DNA from: Triticum aestivum
Taxonomy: Eukaryota; Streptophyta; Magnoliopsida; Poales; Poaceae
DNA: 64,000 nt
Assembly (NCBI RefSeq): GCF_018294505.1
Contig: NC_057808.1
Span: 354,380,696-354,444,695, forward strand
Reading direction: 5' to 3'
Part shown: positions 1 to 10,530 of the stretch, one piece after another
Position numbering within the stretch: the first letter of the stretch is position 1
Layout: each line of letters starts with the position of its first letter
The notes under the pieces: generated by a model
Told to the model about the DNA's origin: nothing
Seen by the model: the letters and a program-made list of their open reading frames with translations, nothing else
Database searches by the model: none
Program-made: the position numbers and the translations under genes

Positions 1-485
1 CCGCACTAAGCCCCAGGCCGCATCGTAAGTGACATGGCTTATTCATGCGCACGTCTAGCCCTTTCTCTTTATTATTTTAACATGGTTAACTACACTATTG
101 CAGTCCGGCCCGTGACCTTATCCAGCGATCCTCATCTGGAGGTTCGTTGGCTCCGTCGGAGATGGCGAGCATGTCGCCACCGGCTGCTTACTCCCCCGGG
201 GCTAGGGACGACACCGAAGTGTTGTCCCGAAGGACCGCTCTGAAGGGAGGAGCCCAGGACGTTGTCTGGGAGGCGCCACAAGGCGAGACCTCCACTGCCG
301 GACACATGGGGGAGCCAATCTCCATGGAGACTGGCGAGGAGGGCCGTATCCAGTTCGGCCCTCAGCCGAATACGATTCCGGAGACCCATATGGCTCCGGA
401 GTCGGGCGAGCAGCCCCCTTTGAAGGAGGGGGTGTGCCGCCTCCACCGGTGGCTCCTGTCCATCCAGGAGCGCCGGATGACCTGA

Positions 486-1759
486 TGGGGGCGTTACGAA
501 GCGCCTCCGTCATGGACGAGCACCGTGTCCTTATGGGGTGCGGTGATTGAGAAGGTTCAGTTTGCCAAGAGCGGACTGAATGAAGCCTGCAGCAGCCTGT
601 TAACAGGTTTCAAGGTAAGAAAGAGAAAAAACCCGTGTAGTCCGTAGCCCCTGAGACGCTGTCCGGTGTTCGGCGAGAAGAACCGGACAGAGGATCAATC
701 CTTAATTATAAGAGGCTGACTGAATATGTATTAATAAGCAGGCGTCGCTGTTGGCCGCAACCTCGCATGCTGCCGAAGTCTCTGAATTGAGGCAGAGGCT
801 GGAGCGGATCGAGAACGAGCTCGGCGAGGTTAGGGTTCAGCTCCTGGAGAAGCAAGGTGAGTAACGACTTGCTGTATGTTCGGAAAGCGTAGGCGCTGTA
901 TATTGACTGTAGTGTCGTTATATGTGCAGGAGCCGCGACCGAGGTCGAGGCCCTGAGGAAGGCCCTGGGTGAGGCCGAGGAGAAAGCTATCCAGCAGCAA
1001 ACCGCCCGGAAGAAGCTCAAGGCCCGGGTCAAAGAAATCCAGCAGGAGCTCCAGGATGCGGTGAAAAAATGTGAGACCTTGGAGCATGACGCGTCGGCTC
1101 AAGGGGCCGAACTCACCAAGGCTCGTCAGAGCGTGGAGACCGCACGGAATGAGGCCCAGGCCGCCCTCCAGGAGATCCAGGAGGCCAAGAAGGTCACGGC
1201 GGGTAAGGCTTTTAAGATGCAAAGCAAGTATGCGGCGAAGAAGTACCTTTTACTAACCCGGGTTCGGAGTTCCCCAAGGGCTTTTGCGGATCTACCACGC
1301 AACATATCAAACGCTGCGGAGTTCTACCGTGCCGAAGGAGGAGGTTCTACTGAGAGGCTATTCTGGTCGCAGTATGCGACGCCAGAGCATTCCGTGTCCT
1401 TCATCGATCAGCTGAAGCAGCTGGTGGAGCTGCACCGGGTGGCCAAACTAGCCATGAAGGATGTGATGATCTGGCTATGGCCAGCCGAAGCTATGCCCGA
1501 CAGCTACTTCAGACTCGTGAGGCGTCGAGTGGAGGCCTGTCCGCGGCTAGACATCGTCAAGCGCTCTGCATGTATTGAAGGTGCCCGTATGGCCTTCGCT
1601 CGCTGCAAGATGTGGTGGGCGAAGATGAACGTTGTTGAAGTTGCCAGCGGGCCGCCGGAGGGCAAGGAGCACCGCACACCCGAGCAATATTTCGCGGATG
1701 TCGTAGAGGGGTCTCGACTTGTGGCGGCGCAATGTTCACAGGACATTGTATTTGAATAA
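486..1759 (+). pseudogene. Antisense spliced coiled-coil ORF of the Gypsy element (putative gypsy-type transposon protein)
   Basis: This gene lies on the strand opposite to gag, in the 3' part of the element. Three exons can be followed: about 486-614 (donor AAG/GTAAGA), 742-856 (acceptor AATAAGCAG, donor CAAG/GTGAGT) and 930-1759 (acceptor GTGCAG, stop at 1757-1759). Phases fit (0, then 1). Exon 1 encodes EKVQFAKSGLNEACSSLL and exon 2 a Glu/Arg-rich heptad stretch. Exon 3 continues the coiled coil for about 90 residues, then a globular tail rich in Trp, Arg and Cys ending in QDIVFE. The frame upstream (147-485) is open but meets TGA at 483-485, so the start is lost or frameshifted. Such ORFs are often labelled putative gypsy-type transposon protein; the function is unknown. 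Another diverged copy is at 26016-30568. Confidence 0.6.
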
Positions 1760-2943
1760 ATATATTTATGTTGCCTTTGCCTTGTATTGTGGGAACAAAG
1801 CCGGTTTTTGTAAAATAATTTTATTATGCTTTGAATTGTTTCCTCCTGTGCAGCCATGTTGTTTGTAATCTGAGGGTTGGCCAGTCGTCGGCTTCTGCCC
1901 TCGTGTAGGTAGTACAGAGGCGTTCGGGATGGATTCTAAACAATCTTGATCCAATTATATGGTCCTTTGGAGGAGTTGTTTAGCGCAACGAACAAGGCAA
2001 TCAGACTGTACAACTTAAACACCCTCACTTAGCCATAGGAGTTTTATAATTAAGCAAGTGCGCATCCCCTGGTCCAAGCCAGGGTGCTGTCATCATCTGA
2101 TCGGGAAGTGTCGATCCTTCGCATGATGCGGAAAAAATCTCCAACGATTTTGTAACCCTCAAATAGCTGACCGGCTCTCGCCGTATCATGACAGTCAGTT
2201 TTTGGCTTTCTCTACTGAGGTGCTCATCCGGTCAAGGGCAGGGCACAATCGCAGTAGTTCTCCCTTTACTACCCTAGCCGATAGAGCGGAACGTAGGGTA
2301 GCAAGCACAGGAGCCGGGCAACCCAACTATTGACCAAAGACATGATTCAGAGCCAATGCATATAATGCTAAATTCGGGGTGTCGAACTTATATATAAGAA
2401 GTGTTCGGACTGTGCTGCCGTATTGTGGGGCGACAGGTAGCCCCTGGCAAATGTAAAAGAGTGTCGATGCAGCAAATAAGCAGATCGAAATAAAACGAAG
2501 TAAGAAGCGAAAACCATAGAAACTGGGCCACGAACCATTTTTATTATAACTGGATGGATACGTCAAGGCGTATCTTGTACAAATGGTGCGAGAAGTATCC
2601 GGCTATTTAACATGCCGGAGTCAATAGGGCGCAGCGTGCGGGTCCTGAGAGATAAGTACGAATACCATCAAGAAGAGTGTATAAAGGTTACCCTACACAC
2701 CTGTGCTGCTTGCCTCCGTTGTATGCCAATCCTTCTAAAGGACTTGTGATCAGGCCCGCGGAAAAAGGTACCTGAAACAAGAAAAAGAAGTAAAAGTATG
2801 TGTGTCCGGGATCGGTCTGGCCGAACTGTAGACCCCGGGTTATCTTGTGCCTCCGTCGATGTCCATGGAATTTTGAGTGCGTAATTGTGTACGCGTGGTA
2901 CGAATGCCACTACCTCATTGGGACTGGGACGGAGGCCGAATTG
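1760..2943. other. Non-coding internal region of the Gypsy element
   Basis: About 1.2 kb separates the end of the antisense gene from the end of gag-protease. Only short chance ORFs are present. In an autonomous relative the pol gene would be expected after gag; here no RT, RNase H or integrase motif is readable on either strand. Confidence 0.5.
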
Positions 2944-5900
2944 CTAGTCGAGCTCTTGACGAGCCGCGCTGTCCTGTTGCAGTGTAGTCCGGACCCTATT
3001 GATGGTGTCCAGGGGCTCGGCAGCTAGATTATAATGTTGCTTGAGAAGGCCGCTCTGTACTTCTGCTGCTAGGGCGGCGGTGTGCTCCTCTGTTCGGAGG
3101 GAGCGTTCCGTATTGCCATTGACTGTTATGACACCGCGTGGACCGGGCATCTTAAGCTTGAGATAAGCATAGTGTGGCATTGCGTTAAATCTAGCAAACG
3201 CGGTTCGTCTGAGCAGTGCGTGGTAGCCGCTGCGGAAGGGGACGATATCGAAGATTAACTCTTCGCTTCGGAAGTTGTCCGGAGAACCGAAGACCACCTC
3301 CAGCGTGATTGAGCCCGTACAGCGGGCCTCTACGCCTGGTATAACTCCTTTAAAGGTAGTCTTTGTTGGTTTGATTCGTGAGGGATTAATGCCCATCTTC
3401 TGTATTGTATCCTGGTACAGCAGGTTGAGGCTGCTTCCACCATCCATCAGGATTCGTGTTAGGTGAAATCCGTCGATGATTGGGTTAAGGACCAGTGCGG
3501 TCGAACCGCCATGGCGGATACTAGTCGGATGATCTCGACGATCGAAGGTGATCGAAAATGACGACCATGGATTGAACTTTGGGGCGACTGGCTCTACCGC
3601 GTAGACGTCCCTGAGTGCCCGTTTGTGCTCCTTTCTGGGGATGTGCGTGGCGTATATCATGTTCACCGTTTTGACTTGAGGGGGAAATTTCTTCTGCCCC
3701 CCTCCCCCCGTGTTCGGCTGCCGGGGCTCTTCGTCCTCGTCCTCACTTTGTGATCCCTTTTCTTTGTTTTTGGCGTTTAACTTGCCAGCCTGCTTGAAGA
3801 CCCAACAATCCCTGTTGGTATGATTGGCTTGCTTATCCGGGGTGCCATGAATTTGGCACGGATGGTCGAGTATGCGGTCCAAGCTGGAAGGTCCTTCGTT
3901 GTTTCTTTTGTAGGGCTTCTTCCGTTGGCCGGACTTGGAGCCACTGAATCCGGCGTTGACTGTGGTGTCATCGGTGTTGTCGCCATTGCTTCGGCGTTTG
4001 TGTCTATTGCGCCGGAGCTTGCCGGTGCTGTTCTTGGCCTCAGTGGGGCCTGCCTTGCTGGCTGTGTTTGTGCTACGAGCTAGCCAGCTGTCCTCACCTG
4101 CGCAAAAGCGGGTCATGAGTGCCGTAAGGGCTGCCATAGACTTCGGCTTTTCTTGGCCGAGGTGGCGTGCTAGCCATTCGTCACGGATGATGTGTTTGAA
4201 GGCTGCTAGGGCCTCGGCATCCGGACAGTCAACGATCTGGTTCTTTTTGGTTAGGAACCTAGTCCAGAATTTTCTGGCTGATTCTCCAGGTTGTTGAACT
4301 ATGTGGCTTAGGTCATCGGCATCTGGTGGCCGGACATAAGTTCCTTGGAATTTATCAAGGAAAGCCTCTTCCAAGTCCTCCCAGCTGCCGATGGAATTGT
4401 CAGGCAGGCTATTTAACCAGTGTCGAGCTGGTCCTTTGAGCTTTAATGGGAGGTATTTGATGGCGTGGAGGTCATCTCCTCGGGCCATGTGGACGTGGAG
4501 AATAAAATCTTCGATCCACACTGCTGGATCGGTCGTGCCGTCGTATGATTCGATATTGACGGGCTTGAACCCCTCGGGGAATTCGTGATCCAGTACTTCA
4601 TCTGTGAAGCAGAGAGGGTGTGCGGCACCTCTGTATCGGGCCACATCGCGGCGTAGCTCTTATGGAGTCCGCCTGCGGCATTCGGCCTGGGCGTAGTTAG
4701 GTTTGTCACGTCCGAATAGGTAGCCGTCGTCGTGCCTCGAGGCACGTCCTCGTGATCCGTAGATCGATCTTGTATGTCCTGCTCTACTGTCTAGTGTCTG
4801 CCGGAGGTCGTACGTGTGACCCCGAACTCTTTCGTCTCTATTTTTACGGGGCGGTGGAGCAGGCTGCTGTTCGGCCTGAGTTGCCGCTTTATCCCGACCG
4901 CGGGGTGGCCGATCGGCCGCCCTGTCTCGACCACGTGGTGGTCGTTCCGCATTACGCGAGGGAGACGTGTTATCCGGTGCTTCCTCATCGAATTGAGGTA
5001 GCAGTTTGCGTTTCGGGTAGCTCTTGGCTGGGCGCTTAAGGTCGTATTCTTTGGCTCTCAGGACGTCAGTCCATCTGTCGACGAGCAGGTCTTGTTCAGC
5101 TTGAAGCTGCTGCTGTTTATTTTTCATGCTCCTTGAAGTGGCTATGAGCTGAAGCTTAAAGCGCTCCTGCTCCAGAGGATCCTCAGGCACGATGAAGTGT
5201 TCGTTGCCGAGGCTTGTCTCCTCCTCGGAGGGTGGAAGGTAACTATCGTCCTCCGAGTCATCTTCTATGGCCTGTTCATCAGGGTTGTCTTGCCTGTTGT
5301 CCTGTTCCTCCTGTTCGGATGTAGCTCCGACAGGGTCTTCGTTGTTTTCGGCATTGCCCGGAGTACTATTTTCTCCGGTGCCAGTGTTGCTATCTTTTGA
5401 GCGACGAGGCTTAGAGCGACGTTTGGGGCGCCGGCGCTTGGGCTGCGACTCAGATGTTTTATTCGCATCTGGTTCTTCTTTGTCGTTGCCAGATCCTTTG
5501 GGTGTATCAACCATGTACACGTCGTACGAAGAGGTAGCCGTCCAACGTCCAGTGAATGGCGGGTCTTGGCCTTGCTCCTTATCGGCATCGTCGTCCATAC
5601 CGTCGATGTCTTCGGAGCCATAGTCAAGCATGTCGGTTAAGTCATCGACGGTGGCTATGAAGTGGGTGGCGGGTGGGAAGCAAAATTCCTCATCGTCCGC
5701 CTCTAGCTCGAACCGAACATAGTTCGGCCATGGGTCTTCCTCCAAGGACAAGTTCTTTAAAGAGTTTAGTACGTCACCCAAAGGTGAGTGCTGGAAGATG
5801 TCTGCAGCGCTAAATTCGAAAATCAATAACTAATCCAGCTCGGTGTCCGCAGGCGCACCTGATCCGGAATGTATAGCCGGAGACAAGTCCGGAGTTCCAT

Positions 5901-6294
5901 TGACGCGCTCGTTGCAGGATGTCCAGTCCATGTGCGGCTCCAATGCCGCGGACCTTGTGGCCTCGGAGGTCATGATCTGCTTCGGTTCTGAAGCCGTTGC
6001 AGCAACAGGATCCATCTCCTGGACGTAATCTGATAACGGATTTAAGTCACGTTCATCAGAGCGCGGGGGAGCAATTGCTGCAGTCTCAAATCCATTGAAG
6101 ATCAAGTCTCCACGGATATCCGCGACGTAGTTCAAGCTTCCAAATCTGACCTGATGGCCAGGGGCGTAGCTGTCGACCTGCTCCAAATGGCCAAGCGAGT
6201 CGGCCCACGGTACGAAGTCGCCGAACACAAAGATTTGTCCGGGGAAGAAGGTTTCTCCCTGGACTACGTCATTACTGACGATCGAAGGGGCCAT
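2944..6294 (-). pseudogene. Gypsy gag-protease polyprotein, frame broken by two stop codons
   Basis: One reading frame runs from ATG at 6294-6292 to the stop at 2944, interrupted only by TAG at 5830-5832 and TAA at 4660-4662. The first two parts are acidic, low-complexity and then basic (runs of K/R, ending near ECRRRTP). The third part begins around DVARYRGAAHP and contains a retrotransposon gag domain (HARGDD-type helix region, LKLKGPARHWLNSLP, FLDKFQGTYV), a His/Cys cluster (CQIHGTPDKQANHTNRDC), and a retropepsin-like domain with active-site motif MDGGSSLNLLY. After the protease the frame ends QDSAARQELD with no reverse transcriptase. The products would be the structural capsid protein and a protease. 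Two point nonsense mutations in a frame of about 1100 codons suggest modest age, unless a stop is read through. Confidence 0.85.
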
Positions 6295-6341
6295 CGAGTC
6301 CTTTGCCGATGGCACAGTGGAACTCTCAATGAAAGCACCAA

Positions 6342-6821
6342 TGTCGGTGTCAAAACCGGCGGATCTCGGGTAGGGGGTCCCGAACTGTGCGTCTAGGATC
6401 GATGGTAACAGGAGACGGGGGACACGATGTTTACCCAGGTTCGGGCCCTCTCTATGGAGGTAATACCCTACTTCCTGCTTGATTGATCTTGATGAATATG
6501 AGTATTACAAGAGTTGATCTACCACGAGATCGTAATGGCTAAACCCTAGAAGTCTAGCCTATGTGAATATGGTAATGTCTGTACCCTATCCGGGCTACGC
6601 TCTCCGGTTTATATAGACACCGGAGAGATCTAGGGTTACATGGGGTCGGTTACATAAGAAGGAATCTTCACAGTTGGTCGCCTAGCTTGCCTTCCACGCC
6701 AAGGAAAGTCCAATCCGGACACGGGTATAGTCTTCGGCCTTCGTATCTTCACATCCCATCAGTCCGGCCCAATGAATAACAGGCCGGACGCCCGAGGACC
6801 CCTTAGTCTAGGACTCCCTCA
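6342..6821 (-). repeat. 5' LTR of the Fatima-like Gypsy element (480 bp)
   Basis: On the minus strand it starts TGAGGGAGTCC at 6821 and ends ACACCGACA at 6342, with TG/CA termini. A TATA-like box (CTATATAAAC, minus strand, 6607-6616) sits mid-LTR. The segment around 6430-6480 contains a 'cccaggttcgggcc' block that recurs at about 25410 in another LTR-like sequence. The sequence just inside the LTR (TTGGTGCTTTCATTGAGAG, minus) is where the primer binding site should be; I cannot assign its tRNA with confidence. Confidence 0.8.
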
Positions 6822-7277
6822 CCGGCCTCCCCCTTGCTCCTTTATATACGGGGGCAGGGGGCACCCTAGGACACACAAGTTGATCTGTTTATCTCTCCCA
6901 GCCGTGTGCGGTGCCCCCCTCCACCATAATCCACCTCGATCATATCGTAGCGGTGCTTAGGCGAAGCCCTGCGTCGGTAGCATCATCATCACCGTCATCA
7001 CGCCGTCGTGCCGACGAAACTCTCCGGCGAAGCTTTGCTGGATCGGAGCTCGCGGGACGTCATCGAGTTGAACGTGTGCTGAACTCGGAGGTGCCGTGTG
7101 TTCGGTACTTGGATCGGTCGGATCGTGAAGACGTACGACTACATCAACCGCGTTGTGCTAACGCTTCCGCTTTCGGTCTACAAGGGTATGTGGACACACT
7201 CTTCCCTCTCGTTGCTATGCATCACCATGATCTTGCGTGTGCGTAGGAAATTTTTGAAATTACTATGTTCCCCAACA
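6822..7277 (+). repeat. Angela/BARE-type Copia LTR, 3' part only
   Basis: The last 456 bp of a Copia LTR that is closely similar to the right end of the solo LTR at 34835-36564: CTCCTTTATATACGGGGGC (TATA region), the 'gccgtgtgcggtgcc' and 'gtgcttaggcgaagccctgcg' blocks, and the end TATGTTCCCCAACA at 7277. The left part was displaced by insertion of the Fatima-like element at 6821/6822. The right end abuts the MULE transposase frame directly, so this LTR inserted into the transposase gene. Confidence 0.8.
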
Positions 7278-9322
7278 TAATGCACGTACACCCTTGAGCA
7301 CCTTATTGAAGCATTCTACCATATTGCTTGTCATTTGACCATACCTCCGGCAATCTTCATCGAAAGCACGTGCCCACATATTCCTTTCGACAATGTTCCT
7401 ATTGAGAAATTCAAGACCACTGGGGTCAAGTTTCTTGTGTCTGAGCAATGCATTGAACAATGTGGCAAACCGCTTGTTGGAGAAAGCGAGACAACAATCT
7501 TGAAGATCATCGGCCAACTCCTTGATACCACATGCCCTATAGAAGTTTGCACAAAAGTGCCTCATGCACCATCGATGGTGCAACTTTGTATGTCTGGGAA
7601 TGTCAACCACCACCGCATTTAGAATTCCTGGATGGCGATCCGATATGACACAAATTTCCCTTTCAGCCGGTAATACCCTTGTTCTCAATTGACGCAAGAA
7701 CCACTCCCGGTTATCATTGTTCTCCACCTCAACCAAAGCGAAAGCCAAAGGCAACACCCGGTTATTGGCATCACTTGCTATTGCAACCAATAAAGTGCCC
7801 TTGTATTGTCCGGTCAAGAACGTGCCATCAATGGCGATGACGGGCCGACAATGCTCAAAAGCCCTCACGCATTGCTCAAAAGCCCAAAATGCACAGCCAA
7901 ATACTCGGATGGTCCTCCCGTTGTGAATCAATGTTTGGTGCCGATGAGGCTCAACCACGTGAACCATGCCTGGGTTTGTGGCGGCCATAGCTAACAACAA
8001 CCTAGGGAGTCGGTTGTATGCTTCCTTCCAATTTCCATACAACATCTTGAATGCGGCTTGCTTCGCCTTCCATGCCTTGCCGTACTTCACCTTGTAATGA
8101 AAGATGGCTTTCACAAGGTCAATGACACTCTTGATGCTCATTATTGGAAGTGTGGATATTTGGTTGGATAACCTGTAAGCAATGAACTCGGACGTGAGTT
8201 GTCTGTGTTGTTGGTGCACAAGCTCGCCATCCGCATTCTTGTGTCGGCACATGTGACTTGATGTACAACTCACTATGCGCCAAGTGGGACCTCCTTTCCA
8301 TGGCCATGCACGCACAATCCATGGACATCTTGGCACTTCACATTTAACCGTGTAACACACATTAACGTCCGAGTTGGCCACTTTATGTGGACGATAATGC
8401 GTAACCGAGTAGTTGTCGAGCCACATCTTCAATTCCAAGAAGGATTGAAACTCACAACCGGGATATATCCCGTTCTTGCCGTCTTCCAAATCACGGTGAG
8501 AACTTGGCCTAGCTCCAAGAGATATACATTTGCCACCATCTACAACGGCTTCATCCGCGAGACTAAGATCCTTGAACAATGGTGTCTTGTGATCCCGCCC
8601 GAATACCTTCTTAAATGCTTGGGCCTCCTTGGGCGTGAACCCCTCCTCATCAACTTCTTCATCGGGGCCATCGTCATCGGACTCCGATGCATATGCACGA
8701 GAAAAAGGGATGGATTGGTCCATTGTCTCTTGCACATGATGTTGCTCGAGATCACCCACGTTGTTGTCATGGAGATCAACTTCGTTGTCATCCTCCTCGT
8801 ACTCATCATTCTCCTCTTCAAAAGCTTCATTTTGGTTGTTTGGAATCGGACTCAATGTTGGCCAATCTTGTTGCGTGAAATGAGGTTCACTCATTTGATC
8901 TTGGTTCATGGTGGGGGAGTACTAGCAACCAACGGGGAGGGGTTCCGGTTCAAGTCCAAATTCAAAGTAGACTCAACTTTCTTGGAGGCAAATAACTCAA
9001 GAGCCTTGTCTAGAGATTCGGCGATCGTCTCCTTGTATGCAACCCAACGTTGCTCGGAGTTCACACGCATTGTCTTCCAACGGATGTGCATTCCAAAACC
9101 AACATTATGCCTCCCCTCGAACTCAACAACGTCACTTGGGTCCATCCAATTCAAATCCTTCCTCACTTGTTCCAAGAGCTCCGTATAGCTAGGACTACTC
9201 TCAAACACCATGTCAAGCTCATCCGGATCCGGCTCATCATTGCCTTTCAAAAAGGCCTCTTTATCCACATGATGAACATAAACACATGTTCTTCCCATCC
9301 CTACAATAATAATAAAACACAT
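7278..9322 (-). pseudogene. MULE (Mutator-like) transposase, truncated by LTR insertion
   Basis: Two overlapping minus-strand frames. The upstream one (9322-8906) encodes a roughly 130-residue N-terminal domain (GRTCVYVHHVDKEAF, EQVRKDLNWMDPSDVVEFEG) typical of plant MULE transposases and ends TGA, overlapping the ATG of the second frame (ATGA at 8909-8906). So either an intron or a frameshift joins them. The second frame (8909-7278) has an acidic linker, a MuDR DNA-binding region with Cys/His residues (CEVPRCPWIVRAW, SSHMCRHKN) and the MULE catalytic core with VIAIDGTFLTGQYKG (first Asp), VISDRHPGI (second Asp) and the MTSNMVECFNKVL segment. Translation then runs into the Angela/BARE LTR at 7277, so the C-terminal part is missing. 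It would have been the cut-and-paste transposase of a Mutator-type element. Confidence 0.85.
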
Positions 9323-10110
9323 ATATCAAGTAAGTACTTAACCAAATATTTGCACAAAATACATAAGCCCTAACATAGATATGAAACAATAACCCTAACC
9401 CCCACTTAACAATAACCACAACCCCAACAATAGCATAACCCTAACCCTAACCCCAACATAAAAACACACATAACCCTAACCCTAGCATAGTATGAAGCCT
9501 AACCCTACCAAATTAGCAAAGAAACATAATATGATTCAACACAAATTTCCAAATCCAAGCCAAAATTAGGGTTTCCACAAACTAGCAAGATTTGATCAAA
9601 TGTGACAATTTCTATGGATGAAAACGAGGGGATCGGAGGAGATTACCTTAAGGGAGGGGTTGGCTTCGATATCCACGGTCAAATACTCCAGATTTGCAAG
9701 ATTTGAGAAGGATTTGAGAGGGGGGGAGAGGGGGGAGAGGAGGGCCGCAAGGCTGAGGGTTTGGGTGGGGTGGGGGTGGGAGGGGAGAGAGGGTGGGGCC
9801 AGCCTAAGTGACACACAGACTATGCAACGCCTAAGAAACGGGCGCTACACATTACAAGTGTGACGCCTACGGGCTAGGCGCTGCACATTAATAGTGTGGC
9901 GCCTATGCGTTGGGCGCTGCACGGCTGGCTGTGGGGCCGTCCCTAGCCCCGGGCTGGCCGGGCATGCGACACCTGAGCCAACGGCGCTGCATAGTGCAAT
10001 GCAGCGTCCGGCTGTCGGGCGCCACACGAAAGGGTCACCAGCGTGAATTTTTTTCGAAAGCAGGTCAGTTCGTGATTTGATTTCGGCCTGAGATCAAATA
10101 TGTGATTTCT
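9323..10110 (-). mobile_element. 5' terminal region of the MULE, with telomere-like and GGCGC-rich repeats
   Basis: Upstream of the transposase start is a leader with many CCCTAA-type motifs (about 9382-9508), a G-rich tract at 9719-9800, and a subterminal region at 9800-10030 with repeated GGCGCTGCAC / GTGGCGCCTA motifs on both strands. The outer end is probably near 10040-10110 (TCGAAAGCAGGTCAG, GATTTCGGCCTGAGATCAAA). The matching terminal inverted repeat at the other end is outside the window, so the boundary is approximate. Confidence 0.5.
9382..9508. repeat. Degenerate telomere-like CCCTAA motifs
   Basis: About a dozen copies of AACCCTAA or one-base variants (AACCCCAAC, AACCCTAGC) within 127 bp, interspersed with A-rich spacer. 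They lie in the leader of the MULE rather than in a pure array. Confidence 0.6.
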
Positions 10111-10530
10111 GCCTCTGTTCGGTGCTTTGTTGGGCTGGTAAAGGAGCATGGAACAGCCCAACAGGCCGCATTGTCGAGTGCCTGGTTGCTGGCCCACCAC
10201 TACGGACGGTTAGCAAAAACCCGTCCAGATTCAATGGCACGCGACAACGCTGGCGCCACGGAGCTCACTCGCCGACGAGGGCCCGGACCTCGAATCACAT
10301 ACGGCGGCATCTCCGGTCCCAAACGAGTGGACGACCAAGCCGAAAGCAGTTCCCCACAATGACGGGCGGGCCAGCGGCGCACCCGGGCCCGCCCGTCATT
10401 CACCCTAACCCGCACGGAACCCCACCTGGCAGTCTCGTCTCGCCAAAAGGCGCCGCACAACGGGTGGCGGCGCGACGCACGCACGCACGGCTCCTGTCCT
10501 GCTCACTCGACCGGCCGGCTCGGCGGCCTC
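10111..10530 (+). promoter_or_regulatory. Upstream region of the aminotransferase gene
   Basis: About 420 bp between the likely MULE end and the first ATG of the aminotransferase. GC content rises toward the start codon. I see CACGCACGCACGG and several CG-rich boxes but no convincing TATA box, as is common for housekeeping plant genes. If this assignment is right, the promoter begins almost at the transposon boundary. Confidence 0.35.

Larger units (their letters stand above)
1..6821 (-). mobile_element. Gag-protease-only Gypsy LTR retrotransposon (Fatima-like), left end outside window
   Basis: A minus-strand LTR retrotransposon. Its 5' LTR is at 6342-6821, followed (reading leftwards) by a long gag-protease frame at 6294-2944, a non-coding stretch at 2943-1760, and an antisense, spliced coiled-coil gene reading rightwards at about 486-1759. 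No reverse transcriptase, RNase H or integrase is visible, so this copy is non-autonomous and would depend on a relative's enzymes. The LTR termini and internal plan resemble the Triticeae Fatima group, from memory. The 3' LTR must lie to the left of base 1. The element is inserted in an Angela/BARE-type LTR, because the sequence immediately right of 6821 is the middle of such an LTR. Confidence 0.8.

Noticed and set aside
9382..9508. Interstitial telomere or chromosome end
   Set aside because: The motifs are short, interrupted and lie inside the MULE leader; there is no long pure array.
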